Positions 8,525 through 17,253 of a stretch of 64,000 nucleotides of DNA are shown piece by piece. The DNA comes from Archangium minus (GTDB taxonomy: Bacteria; Myxococcota; Myxococcia; Myxococcales; Myxococcaceae), in assembly GCF_044360475.1 (NCBI RefSeq), contig NZ_CP043494.1:6758001-6822000 (forward strand). The letters run 5' to 3'. The notes beneath the pieces were generated by a model. It saw only the letters and a list, made by a program, of their open reading frames with translations, did not search any database and was not told the DNA's origin. The translations under genes were made by a program, and so were the position numbers. The first letter of the stretch is position 1; each line of letters opens with the position of its first letter.

Positions 8525-8649
8525 AGAAGCCCACCGTATACACGCCTTCACTTGGGGGGAAGCACGCGTTTGGGGGCGCGAGTGTCAGCCAGGAGCCAGC
8601 CGCCCGGGGCTGCGGCATATTCCAGGGACTCGTACCTGGAGAGAGCCCC

Positions 8650-9873
8650 ATGCAGTCCCAATCCCTGAAGTTGACCCCCGAGATGGTGGCCAACCCCTAC
8701 CCCGTCTTCGCCGCCCTGCGCGAGTCCGCTCCCGTCCACTATGTCGAGGCCTTCCGGGGCTCCTATGTCGTGTCCCGTCACGAGGACATCGCTCCCATCC
8801 TCAAGAACACGACCCTGTTCTCCTCGAAGATGGCGTCCGTCAGCGCCCTGATGCCCAAGGAGCTCGGCGAGGACGTGCTCCGCTACTTCAGGAGTGAGAA
8901 CAGCCTCCTCTCCTCGGACCCGCCCCAGCACACGCGCCTGCGTACCCTGGTGAGCCGTGCCTTCACCCCCCGCCGGGTGGCCGACCTGGAGCCGCGGATC
9001 CGCGAACTCGCCAGCGAGCTGCTCGACGCCATGCTGACCCAGCAGGAGTTCGATCTGATGGCGGACCTGGCGGTGCCCCTGCCGATCATCGTCATCGCCG
9101 AGATGCTCGGCATCGAGCCCGAGCGCCGCCAGGACTTCAAGCGCTGGTCCAACGCCATCTCCCAGAGCGTCACCCTCACGGTCGGAGGACTCGACCTGGA
9201 ATGGATCGCCACGGGCATCCGGGAGATCCACGCGTACCTGGAGGCCGCCATCGAGCGGCGCCGCCGGGAGCCCGGGGATGATCTCATCAGCGCCCTGGTC
9301 ACGGCCAACGAGCAGCAGGGCGGCTTCCTCTCCTCCATGGACGTCATCGGCTTCGTCCGGCTGCTGCTCTTCGCCGGCAACGAGACCACCACCAACCTGA
9401 TCGGCAACGGCACGCTGGCCCTGCTGAACCACCCGTCCGAGATGGAGCGGCTGGCGGAGAATGCCTCGCTCGTCCCCAACTCCGTCGAGGAGATGTTGCG
9501 TTACGACACGCCGGCCCAGGTCATCTTCCGGATCACCACGGCGGATACGGAGATCGCCGGCACGCCCATTCCCAAGGACTCGCGCATCATGCTCCTGCTC
9601 GGGGCAGCCAACCGGGATCCGCGCAAGTTCCCCAACCCGGACACGTTCGACATCACCCGCGACACCCAGGGGCACGTCGCCTTCGGCCATGGGGTGCACT
9701 TCTGCATCGGGGGGCCGCTGGCCCGGCTCGAGGCGCAGGTAGTCTTCGATGAGCTCTTCCGCCGGGTGCGCCGCGTGTCGTTCGCCCCCGGACAGGAAGG
9801 CAACCTCGACTACGGCACGACCTTCTCGCTCCGAGGCCCCAAGAGCCTCCGGCTGCGCGCCGAGCGACGTTAG
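8650..9873 (+). CDS. Cytochrome P450
   Basis: 407 aa, a soluble bacterial class I P450. The I-helix oxygen-activation segment reads FAGNETTTN, the K-helix ExxR region is VEEMLRY, and the heme loop is FGHGVHFC352IGG with the thiolate ligand C352. It shares I-helix and heme-loop wording and the same Cys position with the P450 at 48680, so the two are probably paralogues of the CYP107/CYP109-like sort. No ferredoxin gene is adjacent. It is followed 117 nt later, in the same direction, by an acetoacetate-decarboxylase-like gene, so the two may handle the same lipid or ketide substrate. Substrate unknown. Confidence 0.93.
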   Translation: MQSQSLKLTPEMVANPYPVFAALRESAPVHYVEAFRGSYVVSRHEDIAPILKNTTLFSSKMASVSALMPKELGEDVLRYFRSENSLLSSDPPQHTRLRTLVSRAFTPRRVADLEPRIRELASELLDAMLTQQEFDLMADLAVPLPIIVIAEMLGIEPERRQDFKRWSNAISQSVTLTVGGLDLEWIATGIREIHAYLEAAIERRRREPGDDLISALVTANEQQGGFLSSMDVIGFVRLLLFAGNETTTNLIGNGTLALLNHPSEMERLAENASLVPNSVEEMLRYDTPAQVIFRITTADTEIAGTPIPKDSRIMLLLGAANRDPRKFPNPDTFDITRDTQGHVAFGHGVHFCIGGPLARLEAQVVFDELFRRVRRVSFAPGQEGNLDYGTTFSLRGPKSLRLRAERR

Positions 9874-9990
9874 TGGGAGGAGCCCGCGCCCGGAGTGCCA
9901 GTGCACATCCGGGTCCGGGCATGCTATTCGCTCGCCCACCGTGACCGCAGGGGGCCGGCCCGGGTCCACACCTCACCAGGAAGAGCACTC

Positions 9991-10677
9991 ATGACCAGCA
10001 AGTCGCTCGCCGCACCGCAGCTCGTCATCAACAGCCGGATGCTGTATTCGAGCTGGATTCCCGCCGACCCCAAGGCCGCCGCCGCGCTGCTGCCTCACGG
10101 GCTCAAGCCGGCCTCCAACCACGCCCTCTTCATGAACCAGTACGTCGTCGACTCCGAGGAGCAGGCCTCGCACTTCGGCGCCTACTCGATGACGTACATG
10201 GGGCTGGATCTGGCGGGCCGCACCGCCCCGGACGGCGTGACGCCCGCGCGCTTCTTCACCCACTACCTCAACTCCTCGGAGATCGTCCGCTCCTACGCGC
10301 GCGAGCGGGGCGTGCCGGCCTCCCCGGGTGAGACGACGCTGGAGCTGAACGGCAACGAGCTGGTGGCCACCACGCGCGTGGACGGCACCCCCATCATCCG
10401 CACGGTGGCTCGGGTTGGCTCGAAGATTGGCTCGGTGGCGCGCGGCCACCTCACCTACGTGACGCGGGTGGGCAAGAAGCTGATCGCCGGCAACTACCCC
10501 TACGTCGGGGAGCTCGCCACGCCCTTCGAGCTCGTCTCCCTGGAGTTCCTCGCGAAGGATCACCCGACGTACGTGCTGCGCCCGGCCAGTCCGCTGCAGA
10601 AGGTGGAGGGCTGGTGCTGGTACTCGCCCCGTGACTCCTTCGTCTACCCGGGCGGAGAGTACGAGTACGAGCAGTAG
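9991..10677 (+). CDS. Acetoacetate decarboxylase-like superfamily protein
   Basis: 228 aa. The segments ALLPHGLKPASNHALFMNQYVVDS, GAYSMTYMGLDLAG and the beta-rich remainder fit the ADC-like fold (beta-cone). I cannot confirm the Schiff-base Lys of true acetoacetate decarboxylases, so the enzymatic activity may differ. ATG at 9991 is chosen over the longer frame because AGGAAG lies 7 nt upstream. It probably belongs with the preceding P450. Members of this superfamily often act in secondary metabolism on beta-keto or polyketide-like compounds; that role is inferred, not shown. Confidence 0.6.
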   Translation: MTSKSLAAPQLVINSRMLYSSWIPADPKAAAALLPHGLKPASNHALFMNQYVVDSEEQASHFGAYSMTYMGLDLAGRTAPDGVTPARFFTHYLNSSEIVRSYARERGVPASPGETTLELNGNELVATTRVDGTPIIRTVARVGSKIGSVARGHLTYVTRVGKKLIAGNYPYVGELATPFELVSLEFLAKDHPTYVLRPASPLQKVEGWCWYSPRDSFVYPGGEYEYEQ

Positions 10678-10700
10678 TCCCCCCGAGCCGGCCGCTCCGC

Positions 10701-12407
10701 TCAGGATGCGGCCGAGTTCGGAGGCTGCATCCCTGGGGCGCCATCCACCGGGAGGAAGACCTGGAAGGTGGTTCCCCGCCCCAGCTCGCTGTGCACGTCG
10801 ATGCGCCCACCCAGCGCGGTGACGATGCCGTGGCAGATGGAGAGACCGAGCCCGGTGCCCACCCCCACCGGCTTGGTGGTGAAGAAGGGATCGAACAGCC
10901 GCGCCAGGTGCTCCCGTGGGATGCCGGAGCCGGTGTCCCGCACCGCCACCACCACGTGGCCCTCTTCATGCCGCGTGGAGAGGCGGATTTCGTGCGTCTT
11001 CGGATCCCCGTGGGGGATGGCCTGGGCGGCGTTGACGATGAGGTTGAGGAAGACCTGCCCGAGTCGCGACTCGTTGGCGCTCACGTGGGGCACCTCGTCG
11101 TAGACCTTCTCCAGCCGAGCGCGGTGGCGGATCTCGCTCCAGGCCATGTTCACGCACGAGTCGAGCACCGCCCGCACGTCCACCGCCCCGCGTTGCTCCT
11201 CGTTGCCTCGCGAGAAGGTCTTCAGATCGCGCACGATGTCACGCACGCGATCGCTGCCCGAGAGAGCCTCCTTCAGGGCCTCGCGCACCTCGCGTCCCCG
11301 CTCCCCCGCCATCCCCTCCCCTGACTCGGCCATCGCGGCGAGCTCGTCGTCCACGAAGCGCAGGTTGCTCAGCATGTACGACAGGGGGTTGTTGATCTCA
11401 TGGGCCACGCCCGCGGCGAGCGTCCCCAGCGAGGCCATGCGCTCGTTGGCTCGCAGCTTCTCTTGGACCTGGCTGCGCTCGGTGATGTCGCGGGAGATGG
11501 AGACCATCACCGGCTGTCCGTTGGAGACGAGGGGGACCGTCACCACCTCGCCTAGCACCTGCCGACCCTCGCGGTGCCGGAACCGTGCTTCACGGGGGGC
11601 ACTGACGCTGGAGGGCGCGGTGAGCGCGTTCTCGCATCCGGGCAGGACGAGCTCCGAGACAGGCCGGCCCCGGAGCTGCTCCTGATCCTCATGGCCCAGC
11701 AGGCGGACGGCGGCGGGGTTGACGAAGAGCACCGACCCCTCCCCGTGGACGAAGATGGCGTCCGGAGTGCCGTCGATGAGGGTGCGGAGGCTCTCCACCG
11801 AGTTCCGCAGCTCCTCCTCGGCGTGGCGACGCCGCCGCTCGCTGCGCAGGCCCTGGAGGATGGCGCAGCACGTGGCCAGCAAGGGCTGGAGGAAGGCGAT
11901 GACCTGATCATCGTAGCCACCGGGCCGGTTCGCGATGCCCACCATGCCCACCATCTCCGTGGCGGAATGGAACGGCAGGCCCAGGAAGGCGCGCAGCGGC
12001 GGGTGGCCCTTGGGGAGCCCTCCCCGGCGCGGATCGCTGTCCGGCGCGTTGGCCACCACGGGCTTGCCACTCGTCATGACGGCGCCGAAGAGGGTCTGGA
12101 GGTTGCGGAACTCCATGCCCTTGGGCGCCTCGCGCGCGAAGAAGGCCCGCAGCTCGTCCGTCCAGGCGATGTTGGTGATGGCGTACGTGCGCAGGTAGGG
12201 CTGGCCCTCGGGGGTGTGCAACACCTCGCCGATGAAGCCGTACTCGCTGCCCGTCAGCGTCAACAGCACCGACAGCAACTTGTCGAACAGCCGGTGCACA
12301 TCCTGACCCTGGATGAACTCCGTCTGCACCTCGGTCAGCGCCTGGAGCAACAGGTTGCTGGCACGCAGCGCCTGCTCCGCCGTGGACTCACAGTCGCTGC
12401 ACTCCAT
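10701..12407 (-). CDS. Soluble hybrid-free sensor histidine kinase (GAF-PAS-HisKA-HATPase)
   Basis: About 568 aa, no membrane segment. The order is a Cys-containing N-terminus (MECSDCES), a GAF domain (about 20-190, with GLPFHSATEMVGMVGIANRPGGY), a PAS domain (about 205-310, ending in SISRDITERSQ), HisKA with the phospho-acceptor in GVAHEINNPLSYML, and an HATPase with the N, G1 (DTGSGIP), F (FFTTKP) and G2 (GTGLGLS) boxes. ATG at 12407 has AGGTGAG upstream; the longer TTG start is unlikely. No response regulator gene is adjacent, so it is an orphan kinase, which is common in myxobacteria. The GAF/PAS ligand is unknown. Confidence 0.92.
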   Translation of the reverse strand: MECSDCESTAEQALRASNLLLQALTEVQTEFIQGQDVHRLFDKLLSVLLTLTGSEYGFIGEVLHTPEGQPYLRTYAITNIAWTDELRAFFAREAPKGMEFRNLQTLFGAVMTSGKPVVANAPDSDPRRGGLPKGHPPLRAFLGLPFHSATEMVGMVGIANRPGGYDDQVIAFLQPLLATCCAILQGLRSERRRRHAEEELRNSVESLRTLIDGTPDAIFVHGEGSVLFVNPAAVRLLGHEDQEQLRGRPVSELVLPGCENALTAPSSVSAPREARFRHREGRQVLGEVVTVPLVSNGQPVMVSISRDITERSQVQEKLRANERMASLGTLAAGVAHEINNPLSYMLSNLRFVDDELAAMAESGEGMAGERGREVREALKEALSGSDRVRDIVRDLKTFSRGNEEQRGAVDVRAVLDSCVNMAWSEIRHRARLEKVYDEVPHVSANESRLGQVFLNLIVNAAQAIPHGDPKTHEIRLSTRHEEGHVVVAVRDTGSGIPREHLARLFDPFFTTKPVGVGTGLGLSICHGIVTALGGRIDVHSELGRGTTFQVFLPVDGAPGMQPPNSAAS

Positions 12408-12581
12408 TCGTCCACTCACCTGATGGTTTCCTCTAATTTCGAGGATGCTCCAGAATTCTATACGGGGCAATCACCATCGCCTTGGAGCTCCTCGCCTCCC
12501 GGCGTGCGCCAACCCCCTCCCCTGTTGAGGGAAGGACACTCAAGCGGCTCTCCTCCTCTGGCTGCCCCCAGGTGACGACCA

Positions 12582-12618
12582 ACTAAATCCTTAGTTGCGT
12601 TTCAACTAAGACCTTAGT
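12582..12618. promoter_or_regulatory. Two BlaI-type operator palindromes
   Basis: ACTAAATCCTTAGT (12582-12595) and ACTAAGACCTTAGT (12605-12618) are two nearly identical 14-bp palindromes, centred 23 bp apart. They lie 26-62 bp before the start of the BlaI-like repressor gene. The inner halves also form TTAGTTG/CAACTAA. The position and the dyad form fit autoregulation by a dimeric BlaI/MecI repressor. Confidence 0.75.
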
Positions 12619-12643
12619 AGTTTGAGCGCTGGAGGTTGGAACC

Positions 12644-13042
12644 GTGTCCAAGCCATCGCAGAACGAAGGGCTCAAGCCGCTCACACCCGTAGAGCTGGAG
12701 CTGATGCAGATCGTCTGGCGCAAGGGCGAAGTCAGTGTGGCGGACGTGCTGGAGGCGCTGCCGCCAGAGCGGAAGCTGGCCTACACCTCGGTGTCCACGG
12801 TGCTGCGCATCCTCGAGCAGAAGGGGGTGCTGGGGAGCCGGAAGGTGGGCCGGGGCCATCTGTATTCGGCGCTGCTGCCGCGCGAGGCCTACGAGGTCCA
12901 GAGCGTGCGCCACCTGGTGGAAACGGTGTTCGACGGGACGCCCTCCGCCCTGGTGGAGCGGCTCGTTGAGGCCGTCCCGCTCTCCCCCGAGGAGGTGGAG
13001 CAGATCCGCAAGCTGCTCAGCAAGAAGGGCTCCCCGTCATGA
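12644..13042 (+). CDS. BlaI/MecI/CopY family transcriptional repressor
   Basis: 132 aa. An N-terminal winged helix (LTPVELELMQIVW, then YTSVSTVLRILEQKGVLGSRKVGRGHLYSALL) is followed by a C-terminal dimerisation helix pair. GTG start with GGAGG 8 nt upstream. Two 14-bp dyads upstream look like its operators. It overlaps by 4 nt (ATGA) the M56 protease-transglycosylase gene. In the BlaR/MecR paradigm a membrane M56 protease triggers repressor inactivation when beta-lactam or cell-wall stress is sensed; the same logic is likely here, with the target genes being this pair itself. Confidence 0.93.
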   Translation: MSKPSQNEGLKPLTPVELELMQIVWRKGEVSVADVLEALPPERKLAYTSVSTVLRILEQKGVLGSRKVGRGHLYSALLPREAYEVQSVRHLVETVFDGTPSALVERLVEAVPLSPEEVEQIRKLLSKKGSPS

Positions 13043-14652
13043 GTGCCTTCTGGAGAGAGCTGGCCACGGGCTACGTGAGCGTGGCGGTCCTCCTCACCGT
13101 GGGCTACGGGCTGCTGCGCGCCGCACTCGCCCTCATGGGGTGGCTGGGCCTGCACTTGTCGGCGCGGCAGACGCTGTGGGCCGGGCGTGCGACGCTGGCC
13201 CTGGCGCTCCTGCTGCCCCCGGTGTGCATGAGCGTGCGCGGACTGGTGCCCACCGGTCCGCTCTTCACCTTTGATCGCTCCGTGGTGCGGCTCACCACAC
13301 GGCTGCCAGAGCCAGCCTGGAGTGCGGGTCCACGCACGACCGCCCCCCGCTCCACCGAGGCGCCCACGTCCTTCCCTGTAGGGCTGGCCGTCGCGCTGCT
13401 GCTCGGGACGGCCGCGGGAGTGCACTGCACGCGGGAGCTCCGCCAGCACCTGCGGCTGCTCCGCCGGCTCGAGTCACAGCCCCGCGTGCGACAGGTGGGC
13501 CGGGTGGCCGTGGTCCTCTGCGACTCCGAGGCCACTGCCTTCTCCACCTGGTTCCCGCGTGCGACGCCCCACCCCAGTGCGTGGGTGGCGGTGCCCCCCC
13601 ATCTCCTGGAGGACCCCGCGGGCCTGCGGATGACGGTGTTGCACGAGCTCCAACACCACCGGCAGCGCGACACGGTGATCGCCTATGTGCGCCTGCTCCT
13701 GAGAGGGCTCTTCTTCTGGAACCCTGCGGTGCAGGCCTTTGGGCGGTGGCTCGCGACCTGCCAGGAGCTCGCCTGCGACGAGGCGCTCGTATCCGGCGGA
13801 AAGGCCCGTCCACACGACTATGCGCGCTGCCTGCTCGACGCGGCGCTGCGCGCCTCGGGTTCCCCTCCCCTTCCCGCCGGAGTCACCGGCATGGCCCACC
13901 CCACCACCAGGAGGATCGAAATGCTGTTCCAATCACGTCCCAGCCGTCCCCACCGCGCCATCGGGCTCGTCGCCGCCGTTGCCCTGACGCTCGTCCCACT
14001 CGCCCTGTGGGCGCAGAGCGCCACCCGTGGCCGCGCGGTGACGCTCGCCGAGGCCCAGGCACTCGCGCGGTCCTCGCAGCGCGAGGGTGACATTCCCGTG
14101 GTGGTGGACGAGCAGGTGGTGGCGAAGCTCAACCAGTTCGTGACCACGCCCAAGGGACGCGCCTTCATGAAGAAGGCCCTGACGAACCTGGGTCCCCACC
14201 GCGAGACGTTCATGCGCACGCTGCGAGCCCGGGGTCTGCCGGAGGGGCTGCTGGCCGTGGCGATGGTGGAGTCGGCGGTGACCAACATGCCGGAGACGTC
14301 GACGAATCCCTCGTTGGCACCGGGCCTGCGGGGCGCGGGAGTGTGGATGTTCATCCCCTCGACGGCACGGCAGTACGGACTCCAGGTCGACGCGGAGCGC
14401 GACGAGCGGCTCGACGTGGCGCGCGAGACGGAAGCCGCCGCGGCCCTCTTCTCCGCGCTGCACGGTCGCTATAGCGACTGGCGCCTGGCGCTCGCGGCCT
14501 ACAACCACGGCGAGGAGAAGGTGGACGAGGTGCTGCGCACGACGGGCGTGCGCGACGTCAGCGAGCTCACCCGCGCCGGCCACCTCAACGACTACGTGAG
14601 CACCGTGCAGGCGGGGATCCTCGTCCTGCGCAACCCGCAGCTGCTCGACTGA
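13039..14652 (+). CDS. BlaR1-like M56 metalloprotease fused to a lytic transglycosylase (MltD/SLT) domain
   Basis: 537 aa. The N-terminal half has membrane helices (about 12-35, 48-66, 113-128, 305-325) and the gluzincin motif H202-E-L-Q-H206 with the downstream helix ELACDEAL (E243/E248 as third-ligand candidates). The C-terminal part (about 395-537) is an SLT transglycosylase domain: catalytic Glu candidate E411 in MVES, then GAGVWMFIPSTARQYGL and LALAAYNHGE. Normal BlaR1 carries a penicillin-binding sensor domain at this position; here it is a peptidoglycan-cleaving or muropeptide-binding domain. It is coupled to the BlaI gene by a 4-nt overlap. Likely role: sense cell-wall state and relieve repression. 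Confidence 0.9.
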   Translation: MSAFWRELATGYVSVAVLLTVGYGLLRAALALMGWLGLHLSARQTLWAGRATLALALLLPPVCMSVRGLVPTGPLFTFDRSVVRLTTRLPEPAWSAGPRTTAPRSTEAPTSFPVGLAVALLLGTAAGVHCTRELRQHLRLLRRLESQPRVRQVGRVAVVLCDSEATAFSTWFPRATPHPSAWVAVPPHLLEDPAGLRMTVLHELQHHRQRDTVIAYVRLLLRGLFFWNPAVQAFGRWLATCQELACDEALVSGGKARPHDYARCLLDAALRASGSPPLPAGVTGMAHPTTRRIEMLFQSRPSRPHRAIGLVAAVALTLVPLALWAQSATRGRAVTLAEAQALARSSQREGDIPVVVDEQVVAKLNQFVTTPKGRAFMKKALTNLGPHRETFMRTLRARGLPEGLLAVAMVESAVTNMPETSTNPSLAPGLRGAGVWMFIPSTARQYGLQVDAERDERLDVARETEAAAALFSALHGRYSDWRLALAAYNHGEEKVDEVLRTTGVRDVSELTRAGHLNDYVSTVQAGILVLRNPQLLD

Positions 14653-14765
14653 GCCTCCACCCAGCGAGGAGGCCGTCAGCTTCTTGTAGGAAACGACGGC
14701 GCTCATCACCAGACCGCGGCTTCTGGTTGCCGACGGACGGGAGTTGGACTTGAGTCCCCACCCCC

Positions 14766-17246
14766 ATGTCCGGCCTGGTCCTCCTTACCCTCGCCCTCAC
14801 CCTCTCCGGGCAGCTCGATCTCCCCACGTCGGCGGACTCCGTCATTGGCGAGCAGGCAACGCTCACGGGTGACAAGGCCGTCGTCGAGGGCCGCGTCGGC
14901 CGGGCCTCTGGTCACGCGCTGTTGCGCTCGGGAACGTCGGTGCTCCGCGCCGATGAGATGACCTACGACTTCGACAAGCGGGTGGCGGTGGCGAGCGGGA
15001 ACGTGCTGCTGGTGAGCAACGGCCTGGCCGGATTCGCTGACCGCCTCACGGTGGACTTGAGCACCCGCGAGGTGAGCGCCGAGGGCGGTACCTTCTTCCA
15101 GAAGGAAGGCGTGACGCCCCAGGCACTCGTCGATCTCGCCTCCCGGGAGGATGCCACCGCCCGGGAGCTGACCCAGACAGGCAGCAACGCGTTCTCCTTC
15201 ACCACGCGCCGCTTCCGCCTCCTGGAGGACAACGCGTACCAGGTGGAGCCCGCGTCCTTCACGGCGTCCTGTGGCTGCGACGTGTTTGATCGCAGCTGGC
15301 GCATCACCGCGAGCAGCGCGAAGCTGACGCCTGGGGATCGCGCCTCGTTCACCTCGCCCACGCTGCGGGTGTTCGACGTCCCCATCCTCTGGGTTCCGTG
15401 GATCTCCCTTCCGCTGCAGAACCGTCAGAGCGGGCTGCTGATGCCGGAGTGGGCCGCCTCGGGACTGAGCGGCTTCCAGTTGGATCTGCCGCTCTTCCTC
15501 ACACTCGGGCGGAGCTACGATCTCACGATCTCCCCGGGGTATGCCTTCGGCGCGGAGCCCAGGAATCCGGGCGAGGGACTCCTCGGCACAAAGGGCCCGC
15601 GGCTCGCCACCGAGTTCCGGTACGCCCCCGCTCCCGGAGTCGACGGGAGGCTCTGGCTGCGGCTCATCCAGGACCTGCAGCTCGAGCGAAATCCGCTCAA
15701 CCCCCTCGTGCTCGTCCCCGAGGCGCAGCAGCGGGGACTCCGGGGCTGGGGCCTCTTCGAGCACCGACAGGAGCTCGGGAACGGCTTCCATGCACGAGCG
15801 GACGTGACGCTCTATTCGGACGGCTTCCTCTTCGCCGACACCACGTCCGCCGGTGGATTCGGGCGCTCGTACTACTACATCCCCTCCACGGCCACGCTGT
15901 ACCACCGAAACGAGGACCACTACGCGGGGCTCGCCCTGGCCTACCGCCAGGACATCCGCTGGGGCTATCCGCTGCTCGGTGAGGCCACGCTGCCACCGCC
16001 CACCGCCCCCACGGATCCGTTGTTGCTCGGCAACTCCGTGCGGCCTCCGCTGTTCCAGGAGCTGCCCACGCTGCGCTACGCCATCCCCACGGTGCCCCTG
16101 TTCGGCCCGCTCACGGGCAGCGTCCAGGTGGAGCTCTCGCGGCTGTCACCCCTGGGCGGGCTGCTGGGAGACGAGGGCACGGACGGGGTGTTCTGGCCAC
16201 TCCTGCCCGACGCGGATGGGACCCAGGGCAATGGCCGGTTCGATCCCGGCGAGCGGCAGGCGCGCAGCCGACTGGACGTGATGCCGCGCGTGAACGCCAC
16301 GTTCGACCTGGGAGGCATGCTGCGCGTCACCCCCTACCTGGCGGTGCGCGAGAGCCTCTACCTCTACGAGGAGACACGGGAGACGCGCAATCGCGTGTAC
16401 GGGATGGCGGGACTGCTGCTGAACTCGGAGCTGTCGCGGGTGTTCGGAACGGGAGCGTCCGCGATCCGCCACAGCATCATGCCGTCAGTGGAGCTGCGCG
16501 CGGTGCCTCGCGTCTTCGGCGAGGGCACCCCCTCGGTCTATGACGAGGTAGACGCCGCGGTCCCCCAGGAGGGGTTCTTCCAGGGCCAGGTGGCGCTGCG
16601 CCAGAAGGTGCTCATGCGCAGCGGAACGGGAACGCGCGAGCTGGGCCGGTTGGATGTGGTGCAGGGCGTGGACTTCCTCGAGCGGCGGATGGGCGAGACC
16701 TCCGGGCGCCTGCTGGCGGTGATGGGACCGGTGACGGCCACGGCCACGGCTCGGTTCGACCTGTTCACCCCGAACGTGGAGGAGCGACTGACCCAGCTCT
16801 CCGCTGGGGTGGGCTGGAACGTCCTTCCGAATGGGTTGTTGGACGTGAATGCCGGATACGAGCGGACCCTGGGAAGCTCGGAGCAGGTGCGCCGCCCCAT
16901 CGACATGCTGCTGCCGCCTCCCCTGCCCGCGTCCGCGCCGGTGAGCGACGGGGGCTCGTGCTCCGACGACCAGGCGCTCGCGAGCCGGCATTTCGACCGC
17001 GTACTGTTCGGCGCCGGAACCCGGCTCCCGTTCGGCCTGGGGGTGAGGTACGACGCGGAGGTGTTCCGGAGGGATCCGGGACGATGCGATGTGGCCCAGG
17101 TGAACGCCCAGAACCTGCGCATCTCGTACACGCCCAGCTGCAACTGCTTTCAAGTCGAGGTCTGGGCCGCGCTGCTGCCCGCACCGAGCAATTTCGACTT
17201 CGGGCTGCTGTTGACGATCGCGCGGCTCGGCACCTTCGGGCGCTGA
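14766..17246 (+). CDS. lptD: LPS-assembly protein LptD
   Basis: 826 aa outer-membrane protein that inserts lipopolysaccharide into the outer leaflet. It has a signal peptide (about 1-15), an N-terminal OstA/LptA-like jellyroll (about 20-200) with LRADEMTYDFDKRVAVASGNV, the conserved FTSPTLRVFDVPILWVPWISLPL transition, then a long beta-barrel to a C-terminal aromatic-rich end. Cysteines sit as two CXC pairs, C169/C171 and C792/C794, plus one Cys each in the GGSCSDD and GRCDVA segments. E. coli LptD matures by disulfides between its N- and C-terminal Cys, so a related link is plausible. No strong ribosome site precedes the ATG. Confidence 0.92.
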   Translation: MSGLVLLTLALTLSGQLDLPTSADSVIGEQATLTGDKAVVEGRVGRASGHALLRSGTSVLRADEMTYDFDKRVAVASGNVLLVSNGLAGFADRLTVDLSTREVSAEGGTFFQKEGVTPQALVDLASREDATARELTQTGSNAFSFTTRRFRLLEDNAYQVEPASFTASCGCDVFDRSWRITASSAKLTPGDRASFTSPTLRVFDVPILWVPWISLPLQNRQSGLLMPEWAASGLSGFQLDLPLFLTLGRSYDLTISPGYAFGAEPRNPGEGLLGTKGPRLATEFRYAPAPGVDGRLWLRLIQDLQLERNPLNPLVLVPEAQQRGLRGWGLFEHRQELGNGFHARADVTLYSDGFLFADTTSAGGFGRSYYYIPSTATLYHRNEDHYAGLALAYRQDIRWGYPLLGEATLPPPTAPTDPLLLGNSVRPPLFQELPTLRYAIPTVPLFGPLTGSVQVELSRLSPLGGLLGDEGTDGVFWPLLPDADGTQGNGRFDPGERQARSRLDVMPRVNATFDLGGMLRVTPYLAVRESLYLYEETRETRNRVYGMAGLLLNSELSRVFGTGASAIRHSIMPSVELRAVPRVFGEGTPSVYDEVDAAVPQEGFFQGQVALRQKVLMRSGTGTRELGRLDVVQGVDFLERRMGETSGRLLAVMGPVTATATARFDLFTPNVEERLTQLSAGVGWNVLPNGLLDVNAGYERTLGSSEQVRRPIDMLLPPPLPASAPVSDGGSCSDDQALASRHFDRVLFGAGTRLPFGLGVRYDAEVFRRDPGRCDVAQVNAQNLRISYTPSCNCFQVEVWAALLPAPSNFDFGLLLTIARLGTFGR

Positions 17247-17253
17247 GCGCCCG

